Shown here: one piece after another, positions 38,383-50,039 of the stretch
How positions within the stretch are numbered: position 1 is the stretch's first letter
Layout: each line of letters starts with the position of its first letter
NCBI GenBank assembly: GCA_031835245.1
Contig: JAVKOQ010000011.1
Span: forward strand, 1 to 64,000
Source of the DNA: Balamuthia mandrillaris
Taxonomy: Eukaryota; Discosea; Longamoebia; Balamuthiidae
Length of the DNA stretch: 64,000 nt
Reading direction: 5' to 3'
Position numbers and translations under genes: made by a program
The notes under the pieces: model-generated
The model's database searches: none
What the model was told of the DNA's origin: nothing
Seen by the model: the letters and a program-made list of their open reading frames with translations, nothing else

Positions 38383-41039
38383 ATGGGCACCGGCATTTCC
38401 TCCCAGAACGGCTCTTCCCCTGCGGGTCTGCCCTCCACGCAAGATGCTTTCTACTTTGCGCCAGGGAGCTCTTCTTCCTTTGCGGCCAACGCCACTGCTG
38501 TTCCTTCTTCAGCTGGAGGAGCAGATGGAGCAGAAGAGGGAGAAGGAGGAGCTCGGTCAAACTACTACGACTGGCCATACAGCGGTCCTCCATTTTTGAC
38601 AGGGCCTTCCTCGATGTTTTCCTCGCCTCCTTCCTCTTCTTCCCCGAGCTATACTCCTCACCTTCGGCACAGCGGCGGAGCGCCCGACTCAGCTTCTCTT
38701 CCTTCGCGTCACCAATCCCTTCCCATCCCTTTGGCCTGGACACCAACGCAACCTCCTCTGCCCCAACCGCAACACAAGACCCAACCACAACCACAACAAC
38801 AAACCAAAGGAAAGGGCCAACCCATGTTCGCGTGGGAGCGGATAAACGACCAGGAACAAGTCCCTTCTTCCCCCGCTTCATCTTCTTCTTCCTCCTCTGC
38901 TCCCTCCCACAAGACCTCGGCGCCGTTCGATGGGAAGGACGTTAACCAACAGGTTGGACAGCCGCACTATCTCCAAGGCAACGGTTATAAACACAGCAAC
39001 CAGCAGTATTCCCTTTCTTCGTCCTATCTTTATGGGCGCTCTGTTTCGGCTCCAGCTCTCCCTACTATCTGCTCTTCTCCGCAACAGCTATTCGATGGAC
39101 CATCTCAACAGCAACAATCACAGCATCATTTCGCACAGCCCTCTTCGTCATCCGCTTCGTCGCCATCCTCTTCGGCAAATCGCCAGGCTAAACCCTCACC
39201 AACCACAACTAGAAAGAGAAAGAAGAAATGTGTTGAAGTGAAAGTGAAGGTGGAAGAAGAGGAAGAAGAAATAAATGCAGAGGAAGAGGACTCGGTTGAC
39301 GACGAGGACGATGGGGATGATGAAGGCGATGAAGATTGGGACTCCTCCACCAGAAAGGAACAAAGAGGAGATTTTGGCCGCCAAAACAATAATGGAGTAA
39401 CGGTACCAACCAAGAAGAGGAAACGAAAGAAGATCGTGGTGTCCACGCTGGCAGGAGAGCAGTCCGATGACGGTTATCGCTGGCGTAAATACGGCAGAAA
39501 GACGGTCAAAGGGAGCCCCTATCCTCGCAGCTACTACAAGTGCACCTTTCCTTCCTGCAAGGTAAAGAAGCAGGTGGAGACGGTGGTCTCTAGTGGGAAG
39601 ACCATCATCAACTCCATCTACAAAGGAGAGCACAAGCACGAAAGACCTTGTGTCACTCACATGACGGCTCATGACCAACAGTCCTTCCGCAACAGCGTCA
39701 TTCAAGGCTTCCAAAACGTACCTTTATTTTCTATTTTCTCTTCCCTCTTTCGCTTTTTTTTAAAATTCTCAATTGTAGCTTTTGTGCTCTTATCTCTTCT
39801 TATCTCCATTATTATCAAACGCTCACCAAATCCCTTTACCAACTTATATATTAGCGAGCATCAGCAAACTCGCAACGCGAGGCCAGCACACCACGGCTCA
39901 TCGTAGAAGTCTCTTTCGACGTGGACTGGTTGGACGATGGCTACCGATGGCGCAAGTACGGCCAAAAGTTTGTGAAAGGGCATGGCTTCTCCCGCAGCTA
40001 CTACAAATGTACTGAAAAGGGATGCTTGGTAAAGAAGCAAGTCGACCAACAATCGCACGCCATCATCAACACCTACGAAGGAAGCCACACCCATCCTCCT
40101 TACTCTCAGTCTCACAACGCGCGCAAGCGGCGACGTCCAAACCCAACGGCTGTCAAGCAGGAAAGCGATGATGATGTTGAGGGTCCCAACCGCAACGCCT
40201 CTTCTTCGTCTAGACGTTTACGAAGTATCAAGAAAGAACAGTTGAGCAGCGGTAGCGACGTTGAAGACTCTTCGTCATCTTCACCTCCTGACGAAGAAGA
40301 AAACGAAGAAGAAGAAGAACAAGAAGAAAATGAACAATTCAAGCAAGAGCTTCAGCATGAACTGCTGGAAGGTTTGTTTCCGGAGCAAGAGGTGAAGGAA
40401 GAGCAGGATGAATTTCCCTTTCTCTCTCACGCCACACCTCCCCCTCTCCGCAACGCGCTCTACGGTCTTACTCCGGAAGAAAACAGAGCGTTCGAAGTGG
40501 GAGAAGACCCGTTTGCTTTGGACTCATTGCTCTCTGTAGAGCCTCCTTCCTCTTCTTCATCCTCTTCTGCGTCCATTTATGCCACTTCTTCCTCCATTTC
40601 TCCAACCATGGAGGCCACCCAACAGCAACACCATTCTTTTGCTAACTTTTATGACAACGGTCACAATTCCGCTTCTTCAAGTCAACCCGTTTACTACCAC
40701 CCCCAGCCACACCATTATATGTCTCCGCCTCCTCTTCATGCCACTTCAGCTCATCTTCATTTGCATCACCATCTCTATCACCAACCACCACCCCTACCCT
40801 CTCCAGACTGCAAGCCACCGTTGCCCCACATCTACCCTCACCACTACCACCAGCAACATCCTACTTATCATCACCATCAACACTCGCTGCCACCAATTGC
40901 ATCCTCCTCCCCAGTTCTTTCTGGTGGAGCTTCCTCTTCCCCTTCCTCTTCCTCTCCATCGTCATCCATTACCACTGGCAGCAGCGCCTACCTTTCCGAC
41001 CAAGGATTTCCCTCTCACTCTCAACAACTGCCTCCTTAA
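38383..41039 (+). CDS. Two-domain WRKY transcription factor
   Basis: WRKY domains bind W-box DNA (TTGACC/T) with a beta-sheet carrying WRKYGQK and a zinc site. Exons 38383-39717 and 39855-41039 give 839 residues. Domain 1: [11 protein letters not shown] with W at residue 367, [13 protein letters not shown] and a HKH end. Domain 2: [11 protein letters not shown] with W at residue 477, [13 protein letters not shown] and a HTH end. The zinc ligands are C...C...HxH in both. Two domains match the group I layout of plants and of some amoebae and Giardia. The only intron lies in the linker between them. A Lys-rich stretch before domain 1 (RKRKKK) is a likely nuclear signal. The flanks are Ser/Gln/Pro and His-rich, as in activation regions. 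MGTGIS fits an N-myristoylation consensus, which would be odd for a nuclear factor. Confidence 0.95.
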
Positions 41040-41496
41040 CTCTGTCCTCCTCTTGGTCTTCCGCACTCGTTATCGCTTTTCTCCTTCGCTTAACTTCAGC
41101 AAGTTTTGTTACAACGGTTTGGAACAAACGACGGAGGAGCAGAAGCAGCAGCGGAAGAAGAAATCAAGGAATCTTTCCCATTCCTTCCCCTTCGTCATAG
41201 CGCTTCTTTTCTTTATTTATTCGTTTTTTTTTTTGTTTTCTTCTTCGTTGTGTATATAGCCTGAAGATCCATCTTTTGTAAAAAAAAGCCAACAAATATA
41301 GTACGTTTCACTTTTTAAACAACAAACTTTTGTACTTCTTCTTCTTCCGCTTCATCTTCATCTTCTTCTGTTTTTTTCGTTCTGTTTGAAATTTCCCCTG
41401 TTGATCTAAACGGAACGGGTGACGTCATATATCAGATGATCTAAAACATGTCCGCAAAAATCCAGGAGGCCAACAGGAAGGAAACAGAATTGATCG
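41040..41496. other. Spacer between WRKY and the type IA topoisomerase gene
   Basis: About 460 bases: WRKY 3' region with TTC-rich sequence at 41330-41370, then the topoisomerase promoter with a TGACGTCA site. No gene seen. Confidence 0.5.
41420..41427. promoter_or_regulatory. TGACGTCA palindrome ahead of the topoisomerase gene
   Basis: Perfect ATF/CREB-type octamer 69 bases upstream of the ATG at 41497. The same octamer lies 29 bases ahead of the RCC1-BTB gene. The binding factor is unknown. Confidence 0.5.
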
Positions 41497-44400
41497 ATGC
41501 GGAGGCTGCGGCAGGGAGCAGCCGCCGCAACAACGAGCGGCGGCTTCAGGCCAACAGCGGTAAGGTCAGATGGGCGATACGCTCTAGCGCACATCAACAG
41601 ACGTGCACTGTACTGCCGGCATCTCCCCAACGCAGCATCAAGATGGCCATCTTCTCCTCCGCAGCTGATGGCTTTCTCGGGCTCGGCTCTACGTTTTTCT
41701 TCCCTTCCTCTCATGAAGCACAGAGACAACAGACGCACCACTGTCGCGGCGTTGCGCCTTCTTGTTGATCGCAGCAGCCAACAGAGACGGTGCTGTAGCA
41801 CCAGCGGGCAGCAACAAATTCCTTCGCCTCCACTTCCTCCTCCTTCCCACGCAGATTGGCAAGCGATGAAGGTGGCTGAGCTGAAAGAGGAGTTGCGCAA
41901 GAGGGGCTTGAAAGTCACTGGTAAGAAGCAAGAGCTGGTCGATCGTCTCTGTCAACAACAAGAGCACACAACGGCGGGTGGTGCAGCTGCTCCCATTACA
42001 GGAGCGAGGCGTCGCCGGGACGGTCCTTTTCTGCGAGTAGTACTTGCCGAGAAACCCTGTACGTACTCTCTCTCTCTCCTCTCGTTCTCATGTAGCTCTC
42101 TTCGGTCGCTCGTACGAAGCCTATTTTAAACGTATATCTTGTTGCTTATGATTTTGTTGCATAACAGCGGTTGCGCAGAACATAGCACGAGCGTTAGGTC
42201 TGAAAGCAGCAGGTGGCAGCAAAGCTGGTTACATTGGGCAAGTCACTTTGGGAAGGGAAGGAACCCTTATTGTAAACCAGGAGGAAGAAGGAAAAGAACA
42301 AGATGGTGATAACGAGCAGAATCCTGCCAACAAACAGAAGAAAGAGAAAGAGGAATATACAGTGATAACATGGGCACTAGGACACCTGTTGGAGCTACAG
42401 TCCACGCCTCCTCAATGGAGCCTTGACAAGCTACCACTCCTTCCAGACTCATTTGCCTACTCTTTGGTACGTTGTCTGCTCTCTCTTGTTCTTCACTTTG
42501 AGCTCTGTTCTAATCTGGCCGTTGAGTCTAACTATTCTTTTAAATCGTTTTTATGCAGAAACCAGCCCACAAGCAACAGTTTGAAGTTATACGAAAACTA
42601 TTCTTGCGAGCAGATGGTTTCTCCTTTTCTGCTCTTTCTGTCCCTCTTCTCCTACTTACTTTGTGATTTTTAATTGTTAACAATTCCTTTTTTTCCCTTC
42701 GTTTTGCCTTTACTATTAGAAATTGTAAACGCATGTGATGCAGGACGAGAAGGAGAGCTCATCTTTCGGCTGTTATATGAAAAAACTGCAGCTGCTTGTC
42801 CTGTAAAGCGGCTGTACGTTTTCTCTGCTCTTTGTTTGTTTCTTTCTTATCTTTCTCACTTTTGTCATTGCTCTGTGGTTACGTATAGGTGGATATCTTC
42901 TTTAACCGATGAGGCCATCAAGAAAGGGTACATAACTATACTAATTTTTGATTCATGCTATGCTCTTGTTGCTTACCATATATTTTCGAACTGAATTCAG
43001 GTTTGAACAGCTGCAACCAAGTCAACATTTTGATTCTCTGTATGCCTCTGCATTAGCCCGAGAAAGGGCTGATTGGTTGGTCCATCGATACCTCCTCTCC
43101 TCCTCTTCTGTCTGACTCATAAAGAACCACAACACAAAAAGGTTGCTTGGAATAAACGCCACTCAAGCATATACTTTGGTGTACAGCAGTAAAGTACCTC
43201 ACTTTCAGCGACAGGTACTATCATTGGGGCGAGTACAAACTCCCGTTTTGAGCATGATTGTAGATAGATGGAAAGAAGTCCAGGACTGGAAGCCTGTACG
43301 TGTTTTTTTATTTCTGCTTTTTTTTGGTTTTTTGGTTTCATCTTCTCTCTCCATAGCTGTTATTGTACCCATATCTTATCTGTTATATTCATACTCCCAA
43401 CTCTAATAGACACCATATTTTGAACTACACGTCAACTGCATCGTAAGAGGAGAAACTCTCGACGAAGGAACTCACATCCCCTTCAAATACGTGAGCCACA
43501 ACTCCACCTCCGGAGACCATGTCAAGACCACATTCAACGATCGCATTCCTATTCGACAAGAAGGAGAGCAGATAGCGGGAGAGCTATCTGATGAATGCAC
43601 AGTCCATTCTTTTGTACAAAAGACTAGAAAGGAAACACCACCTCATCTCTTTGATCTTACCACTCTCCAAAAGGAAGCCAATCAGCGGTACTCCTTTACT
43701 GCTGATAAAACACTGAAGATATTGCAGCGCCTCTACGAGCGTTACCGGTTGATAACCTATCCACGAACGGATTCCTCTTTCCTTTCTCCAGATCTGTATT
43801 CTCAAGTTCACGAAGTTGTCAGGTTCGTTTCTTATCGCCCTTTATCTTTTAAAATGTTATTCTTTCTTTGTTGTCTTATTGTTCTTGTTGTGGTTTTTGT
43901 TCTTCCTGTTCTTGTTGTTATGCTTGTTTTTTTTTCTTCTTCTTCTGCTGCTGCTGCTGCTGCTTTCTTCTCTACATTATCTCAAACTCCATAGCATGTG
44001 CTAATTCTATTTTGTCGTTCATTTCCAGTAAGCTAAATGCAACTGGCAAGCACAAGAACGAGATTCTAGCAGAAGCGACTTCAAAAGCTCTCAGTGGTTC
44101 GCGACTAAATTCTAACAACAAACTGGTGTTCGATGCGAAGAAAGTCAGCGATCATCACGCCATCATTCCCACTCCACAGCTCCATAGAGACCTGTTTCTG
44201 TCTTCCTCAGAAACAGAGCCTTCTTCTCTAAGCACAGATGAGCTTCGTGTCTATAAGTTGATTGTTGCTCGCTTTGTTGGTGAGTATGAACTTTTTTTTT
44301 CTCGATTGTTTATTTTGTTTTTTAGAAAAAAATACTGAACATACCGATTTTAACAAACAAAAAGCTGCGTTCTTACCGGATTGTGAGAAGAAAGACACGA

Positions 44401-45567
44401 CGCTTACTGTTGTCAACCAAAAGCACCGCTTTCAAGCAAAGGCGGTCTCTATCCTAGATCCTGGATGGCGTTCCATCTCGCACTTTTTGTCTGCTTCCAC
44501 TTCAACTTCGGGCGAACACGAAGACGAAGAAGGAACAACAGAACAAGCAAGCCGGGACGATACAAACGGAGGATTGGCAGCACTTCGACATCCCCTCAAG
44601 AAAGGAGACAAGTTGAAATGCATCCTCCCCGCTTCACTCAAACAAAAGGAAACAAGACCCCCTCCCATTCTTACTGAATCCGCGTTACTGCACATGATGG
44701 AAACGGCGGGGGCTCGCTTAGAGGACGCTGCCGAGAGAGAGGCTATGAAGGGCTGCGGCCTCGGCACTCCCGCCACTCGTGCTGCTATCATCGAACGCCT
44801 CATCGCTGTTGGTCATGTACAAAGAGAGGGCCGAAGAAGGCTTATCCCGACGGAGAAAGGCCTGAGTCTCGTGGCCTTGGTGCGAAAAATCGATGAGAGC
44901 CTTTGCAGTCCTCGCCTAACGGCAGAGTGGGAGCAACGCCTTCAGTCCATTTGGAAGGAGGGAGCTGATCACAACTCCTTTTTGTCAGATATCAAAGAGT
45001 TCACGCAGCATATTGTGGAGCACGCAAAGAAAGGAGCTGGTGCTCGTGTACGACGTTTGTTTGCTGTGAAACCATCTTCCTCTTCTACTGCAGCTTCCGC
45101 TTCCTCTTCTTCTTCTCCTTCCGCTACTGCTGCTTCTTCGCAAAAGAGCTTTGGAGGAGTTGGCACAAAAGGAGAACAAGAAGTGGAAGAATTGACAACC
45201 TGTTGGAAATGTAAAGAAGGAACTCTTGTGACACAACCGCATTGGAAAGGCTGGAGCTGCTCTCGTAAAAAGACTCACAAGTGCGATTTTGTGGTGTGGA
45301 AGAAAGTTGCTGGACGTGACCTTGGCAAGGTAAACCTATCCATTTTTTTTTGTTTGTCGTTCTTTCTTTCATCCTTTGGTAACCCGATATTTGTTTTGTG
45401 TGTTTTTTTTTAAACAGGACGTTGTAAAGAAATTGGTTGAAGAGGGTGTGAGTAGCTTGCTCAAGTTCACGTCCAAGCAAGGGAATCCATTCAAGGCTCG
45501 CCTGGCCATCAACGAGGACGCCAAAGTTGTCTTCCTCTTTCCAAACACCATCCACCCAGCACAATAA
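41497..45567 (+). CDS. Type IA topoisomerase, bacterial topo III (TopB) type, with SAP domain
   Basis: Relaxes or decatenates DNA by single-strand passage. Eleven exons: 41497-42058, 42168-42466, 42559-42616, 42720-42813, 42889-42927, 43001-43075, 43142-43295, 43410-43822, 44029-44279, 44326-45329, 45418-45567; 1,032 residues. The start MRRLRQGAAAATTS and the basic Ser/Ala-rich region after it look like a mitochondrial presequence. A SAP DNA-binding motif follows at about residue 125 (VAELKEELRKRGLKVTGKKQ). The Toprim domain has LAEKPSVAQNIARALG and NACDAGREGELIFR. RLWISSLTDEAIKKGF, RADWLLGINATQAYT and LITYPRTDSSFLSPDL (active-site Y at about residue 544) resemble bacterial topoisomerase III more than eukaryotic TOP3. 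The C-terminus has a four-Cys zinc element (CWKCKEG...CSRKKTHKC) and a final repeat domain. It lies directly ahead of TOP1. Confidence 0.9.
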
Positions 45568-46076
45568 CTCTTGACTCCCTCACTTGCCTTTCTGCTGTGC
45601 TCTTCCCTATTTTTTCCGAATTGGAATTTCTTGGTAAAATTTCGGATTTAAAAGCCAAAAAAACAACATTACATGAGGAGTATTCCTTTAGGAGTTAGCC
45701 GCCAATTTTTTTTTGTTGGGGAGACTGCAACTGTTCTTTTTTTTCCCTCCACTTTTTTTTTTGCCAAGTCTGTGTCGCGAGAGGGGGGACCAGCAGACAG
45801 GAGGACACACAGCGAAAACAGAAGCGTCCCCAGTTGTGTGCGTGTGCGTTTGTTTGCTGCAGCTTCTTTTGGTGCGAGGAAAAAAAAAAAAAGAACGGAT
45901 ACCGTTGGGGTGAGTGAAAGTGTTGTCTTAGCTGTTTTTTTTTTTTGGGACTTAGTTTTTTTTTTCGATGTGGTTGTTTTTTGACTTAGATTTTTTTGTA
46001 CGCCTTTTTGTGACTTAGATTTTTTTTTCAAAAACAAAAAGCAAGAACCTGGTTTTTTCGACAACCAACTGGAATC
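45568..46076. other. Spacer between the two topoisomerase genes
   Basis: About 510 bases with several T9-T10 runs and a short GC-rich patch near 45780-45860. It should hold the TOP1 promoter. No gene seen. Confidence 0.5.
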
Positions 46077-49000
46077 ATGAGTGGCAAGGGTGGCCGCAAA
46101 AAGATCATTCTGGATGAGGAGGAAGAAGAGGATTACGAGGTAGCTGCACCCCTGCCGTCGCTGAAAAGCGGCTCATCACAAAACCAGGGCAGCAGCCTTC
46201 CGCCTTCGGACGAGCCCCTGACCTCCAATGGCAGTTCGGTCCCATCGAGAAAGGAACAGCCTTCCCCTGCTAGCAAGAAGATCGACTTGGTCGCGGAGGA
46301 AGACAACGAAGAGGTCGAGATCGTTCCTCGAAGCAATGGACGCTCCAGCTCCAGCTCTAGTTCTAGCTCTAGTTCTCGTTCTGCAGCGAGCTCTTCATCT
46401 ACCAGCTCCAGTTCCAGCAACAGTTCTAAACGAGGCAGCAGCGCACAGGCTAAAAGGGTCAAGGCAGAGCCCATGGAAGAGGATGAGGACTTTGTAGAAA
46501 CGGGATCCACGACGAACGGTAGATCGACTTCTTCTGCGTCTGCCTCTTCTGCTGAAAAGAAACGGAAGCGCAGTGTCATTCAAGCTGAGTCGGAGGATGA
46601 TGACTTTGACGCAGCAGCAGAAGAAGACGAGGAAGAGGAACCGGAGGACGAAGACGCTGACTTTGAGCCCGCCGAAAAGCCAAAGTCCTCCGCTCCCGTC
46701 GTGAAAAAACAGAAGGTTTCATCGACAAAAGCACGAAGTACCAAGAAGGAGAAAGACACCAAGAAGAAGGGCTCTAGGTCTACCAGCAGCAGCAGTAGCA
46801 GCACCAAAAAACGAACGCCAAGCACCAAGTCTGGTTCTTCGTCTTCAACTTCCCGCCGGAGGAAGACTGCAGAGGCTGATGGAAAGGCAAAGAAAGCCGC
46901 CACAACCAGCAGAAAGGGAAAGAAAGCGGTAAAGAAAGAAGGCGCAGAAGGCGGGGAGGAAATGGAGGTAGTGGAAGGAGAGGAAGAGCAATGGAAGTGG
47001 TGGCTGGACGAGCCATTGCCCAAAGGAGTCAAGTGGCGAACCCTGGAGCACAACGGAGTGTTATTCCCTCCGCCCTATCAACCACACGGCGTGAAGATGA
47101 TGTACGACGGCGAAGAAGTGGATCTTACTCCGGAGCAAGAGGAAGTGGCCACTTTCTATGCGCAGTACCTGGAGACGCCCCACACCAAAAAGGAGGTCTT
47201 CAACCGAAACTTTTTCAAAGAGTTTCGCAAGATGCTCAAGTCCACTCCACAGACATACAAAAAGATAACTCAATTTCAAAAATGCGACTTTCGTCCTATC
47301 AACCGCTTCCTCCAGCAACGCAAGGAAGAGCGGCAGAACCGCACAAAGGAGGAGAAGCTGGCCGAGAAAGAGGAGAAGCAGAAAGAACTTGACCTTTATG
47401 GCTGGGCTATGGTGGATGGACACAAGCAAAAGGTTGGCAACTTTAGGGTAGAGCCGCCCGGCCTCTTCCTGGGACGAGGCGCTCACCCTAAGACGGGCCA
47501 CTTGAAGCAGCGCATCCAACCGGAGGACATCACTATTAACATTGGGAAGGAAGCGATAGTGCCAGAGTGCCCCATCCCAGGTCACAAATGGGGCGCGATC
47601 GTACACAACAACGAGGTCACTTGGTTGGCCTTTTGGAGAGAGAACATCAACGGGGCTTTCAAGTACGTGTGGCTGGCGCCCAGCTCCCGCATCAAGGGCA
47701 TGGCTGACATGAAGAAGTTTGAGAACTCTCGCAAGCTGTGCAAGCACATCTACAAGATCCGCAGGACCTACGAGCGGGAGATGAAGGCCAAGGAGAAGGT
47801 GGTGCGGCAGAGAGCCACAGCCCTTTGGGTCATCGATCACCTGGCGCTCAGAGTGGGCAACGAGAAAGGCGAGGATGAGGCTGACACTGTCGGTTGCTGC
47901 TCCCTTCGCGTGGAGCACGTCAAGCTGAAGAAACCCAACATCATCAAGTTTGACTTTTTGGGTAAGGACTCTATGCGCTACAAAAACTCAGTCGAGGTGC
48001 CCAGACAGGTCTTTCGCAACTTTAAGTTGTTCATGAAGGGCAAGAAACCCTCCGCCGACCTCTTTGATCACCTTACCACCACCAATCTCAACGCCCATCT
48101 CAAGGAACAGATGAAAGGCCTCACCGCCAAAGTCTTTCGTACCTACAATGCCTCCATCACCCTGGAGAAGGAGCTGGCCAAGCCCATCGACCCCGAAGCT
48201 ACCGTAGCGGAGAAGGTCCTCTTTTACAACAGGGCCAACAGAGAAGTCGCCATTCTCTGTAACCATCAGAGGTCACTCCCTCCCAAACACACCGAGCAGA
48301 TGGAACGTTTGAAGGAGAAGAAGGACGAGCTCCTCGCTGAGAAGAAGGAGCTGAGGCGAAGGCTTAAGCTTGCCAAGCAAGGCAAGAGGATGGAAAAGGA
48401 ATGGACCATTCCTCGAAAGGTCAAGAAGGAAGAAAAGAAGGAAGGAGCGGCAGCAGACGGCAAAGGCAAAAGCAAAGCCAAAGCAGCTACTGCCGCCAAG
48501 AAAGATGAGAAAAAACCGGTCAAAGAAGAGAAGCTCACCAAGTCTCTCCCTGTGGATAGCGACAAGATCAAGGCCGCCATCACCAGGCTAGACGCCCGGA
48601 TTAACGCCTGCGAGGTCAAGATGACTGAAAAGGAGGAGCTTAAGACAGTGGCCCTTGGCACCTCCAAGATCAACTACTTGGACCCACGTATAACTGCCGC
48701 TTGGTGCAAGCGGGTCGGCGTACCCATCGAGAAGATCTTTAACAAGACCTTACGCGCCAAATTCCCTTGGGCCATGGATGTGGATGCTGGCTGGGCCTAC
48801 CATCCCGATGGCCCTGGTGCGTACGCTAAGGAAGAAGAACGCAAATCTGGTTCCTCATCTTCTTCATCTTCAAAGTCGAGACGAAGCAGTACTAGTAGTA
48901 GCAAAGAAGAGAAGAAAAACGAGGAGAAGAAAGAGGAAGCAGCAGAGGAGGAAGGGATGGAAGAGTATGTGGATGAAGAAATAGAGGAAGTTGAAGAAGA

Positions 49001-49079
49001 GATTGAAGAGGAGGAGGAGGAAGTAGAAGAAGAAGAAGCAGAAGAAGATGCGCAAGATTCTGCCTACGAAGAAGAATAA
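46077..49079 (+). CDS. TOP1: DNA topoisomerase IB, nuclear
   Basis: Relaxes supercoils by nicking one strand through a 3'-phosphotyrosine. One uninterrupted exon of 1,000 codons, in contrast to its intron-rich neighbours. The N-terminal 300 residues are Ser- and charge-rich (SSSSSS, KKRTPSTKSGS), as in other TOP1 tails. The core begins at about residue 305 (WKWWLDEPLPKGVKWRTLEH) and contains DFRPINRFLQQRKEERQNR, PPGLFLGRGAHPKTGHLK and ALWVIDHLALRVGNEKGEDE. The linker is coiled (MERLKEKKDELLAEKKELRR) with an Ala/Lys insert. The active site is TSKINYLDPR with Y867, followed by FPWAMDV. A Ser-rich and then very acidic tail of about 75 residues after the active-site domain is unusual; the canonical protein ends soon after this domain. 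Confidence 0.97.
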   Translation: MSGKGGRKKIILDEEEEEDYEVAAPLPSLKSGSSQNQGSSLPPSDEPLTSNGSSVPSRKEQPSPASKKIDLVAEEDNEEVEIVPRSNGRSSSSSSSSSSSRSAASSSSTSSSSSNSSKRGSSAQAKRVKAEPMEEDEDFVETGSTTNGRSTSSASASSAEKKRKRSVIQAESEDDDFDAAAEEDEEEEPEDEDADFEPAEKPKSSAPVVKKQKVSSTKARSTKKEKDTKKKGSRSTSSSSSSTKKRTPSTKSGSSSSTSRRRKTAEADGKAKKAATTSRKGKKAVKKEGAEGGEEMEVVEGEEEQWKWWLDEPLPKGVKWRTLEHNGVLFPPPYQPHGVKMMYDGEEVDLTPEQEEVATFYAQYLETPHTKKEVFNRNFFKEFRKMLKSTPQTYKKITQFQKCDFRPINRFLQQRKEERQNRTKEEKLAEKEEKQKELDLYGWAMVDGHKQKVGNFRVEPPGLFLGRGAHPKTGHLKQRIQPEDITINIGKEAIVPECPIPGHKWGAIVHNNEVTWLAFWRENINGAFKYVWLAPSSRIKGMADMKKFENSRKLCKHIYKIRRTYEREMKAKEKVVRQRATALWVIDHLALRVGNEKGEDEADTVGCCSLRVEHVKLKKPNIIKFDFLGKDSMRYKNSVEVPRQVFRNFKLFMKGKKPSADLFDHLTTTNLNAHLKEQMKGLTAKVFRTYNASITLEKELAKPIDPEATVAEKVLFYNRANREVAILCNHQRSLPPKHTEQMERLKEKKDELLAEKKELRRRLKLAKQGKRMEKEWTIPRKVKKEEKKEGAAADGKGKSKAKAATAAKKDEKKPVKEEKLTKSLPVDSDKIKAAITRLDARINACEVKMTEKEELKTVALGTSKINYLDPRITAAWCKRVGVPIEKIFNKTLRAKFPWAMDVDAGWAYHPDGPGAYAKEEERKSGSSSSSSSKSRRSSTSSSKEEKKNEEKKEEAAEEEGMEEYVDEEIEEVEEEIEEEEEEVEEEEAEEDAQDSAYEEE

Positions 49080-49447
49080 ACACAAACCTACATCTTTGGC
49101 TCTCCTCTCTCCTCTCCCCTCCTCTCTGCTCTCTCCTCGCTTTCGCTGCCCTTTTTTTTCCCTTGCCATTTTCTTTTCGGTCAAATCAAGGTTAGGGTTT
49201 GTGTTAGGGTTATACGATGCTTTTATAACGGTTATTATAACCCCTCAAGCATAAAAAACAGGAAAAAAAAGCGGGAAGCGCTGTGGTGCCAAGTGCGAGA
49301 GTGCGCAACAACCGCCGCCTTTGGACGCGTTCTCTCTCTCGCTCTGCTGCCACTACCCGCCACCTAGTAGTTTTGTGTTCTCCTTTCTCTTCTTCCTGTG
49401 GAGACCTTTTTTTTTTTTAAAGTAAAGAAACTCGGTTGGTTGGCACA
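49080..49447. other. Spacer with telomere-like repeats
   Basis: About 370 bases between TOP1 and the RCC1-chromo gene. A segment at 49190-49212 reads GGTTAGGGTTTGTGTTAGGGTT, close to two telomere units. It could be an internal telomere-like scrap or a telo-box promoter element; two units are too few to decide. Confidence 0.4.
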
Positions 49448-50001
49448 ATGCATAAAAGCTCGCCCGCCAAACGGAAGGTACTACCTAACTTGCTTTTCTT
49501 TTTTTTTTTTTGGAGGTTTTATCCTCATGTGACAAAACGAAGAGACTTACGAATCGTTTTATTATTCCGTTTTTCTAAAAAAATAAAGGGGAAGGCAGTG
49601 GAGAGGACAGTTGTTTACAGTTGGTTGGTATCATTCATTCTCTTTACACACTTTTCCGGCATCTTTCCGCTTTTTCTTCGTGCTTCTTCCTGCTTGCCTC
49701 TTGCTTCTTCCTTTTCCTTCTTGCCGCTCTCTCTTTCGTTGTGCTGATGACATTTGTGCTGCTGCTGGCTTTTTTTGTGATTTGTTGGGTGTGACTTTTC
49801 TTTCATATGTGCACAAAGGGGCTGCAATGGAGACAGCCAACTGGGTGATGAGACCTTCCTGGACAACACCTCCCCAAAAGAATTGATAGCGTTGCGCCGC
49901 TCGGGCATTCGCTCCATCGCTTGTGGTCCTGTCAATTCTGCTGCTATTGGCGGTTTGTTGACTTTCTGCCTCTCTTTTTTGTGAGTGCTGTCACGCTCAC
50001 T

Positions 50002-50039
<38 letters not shown>

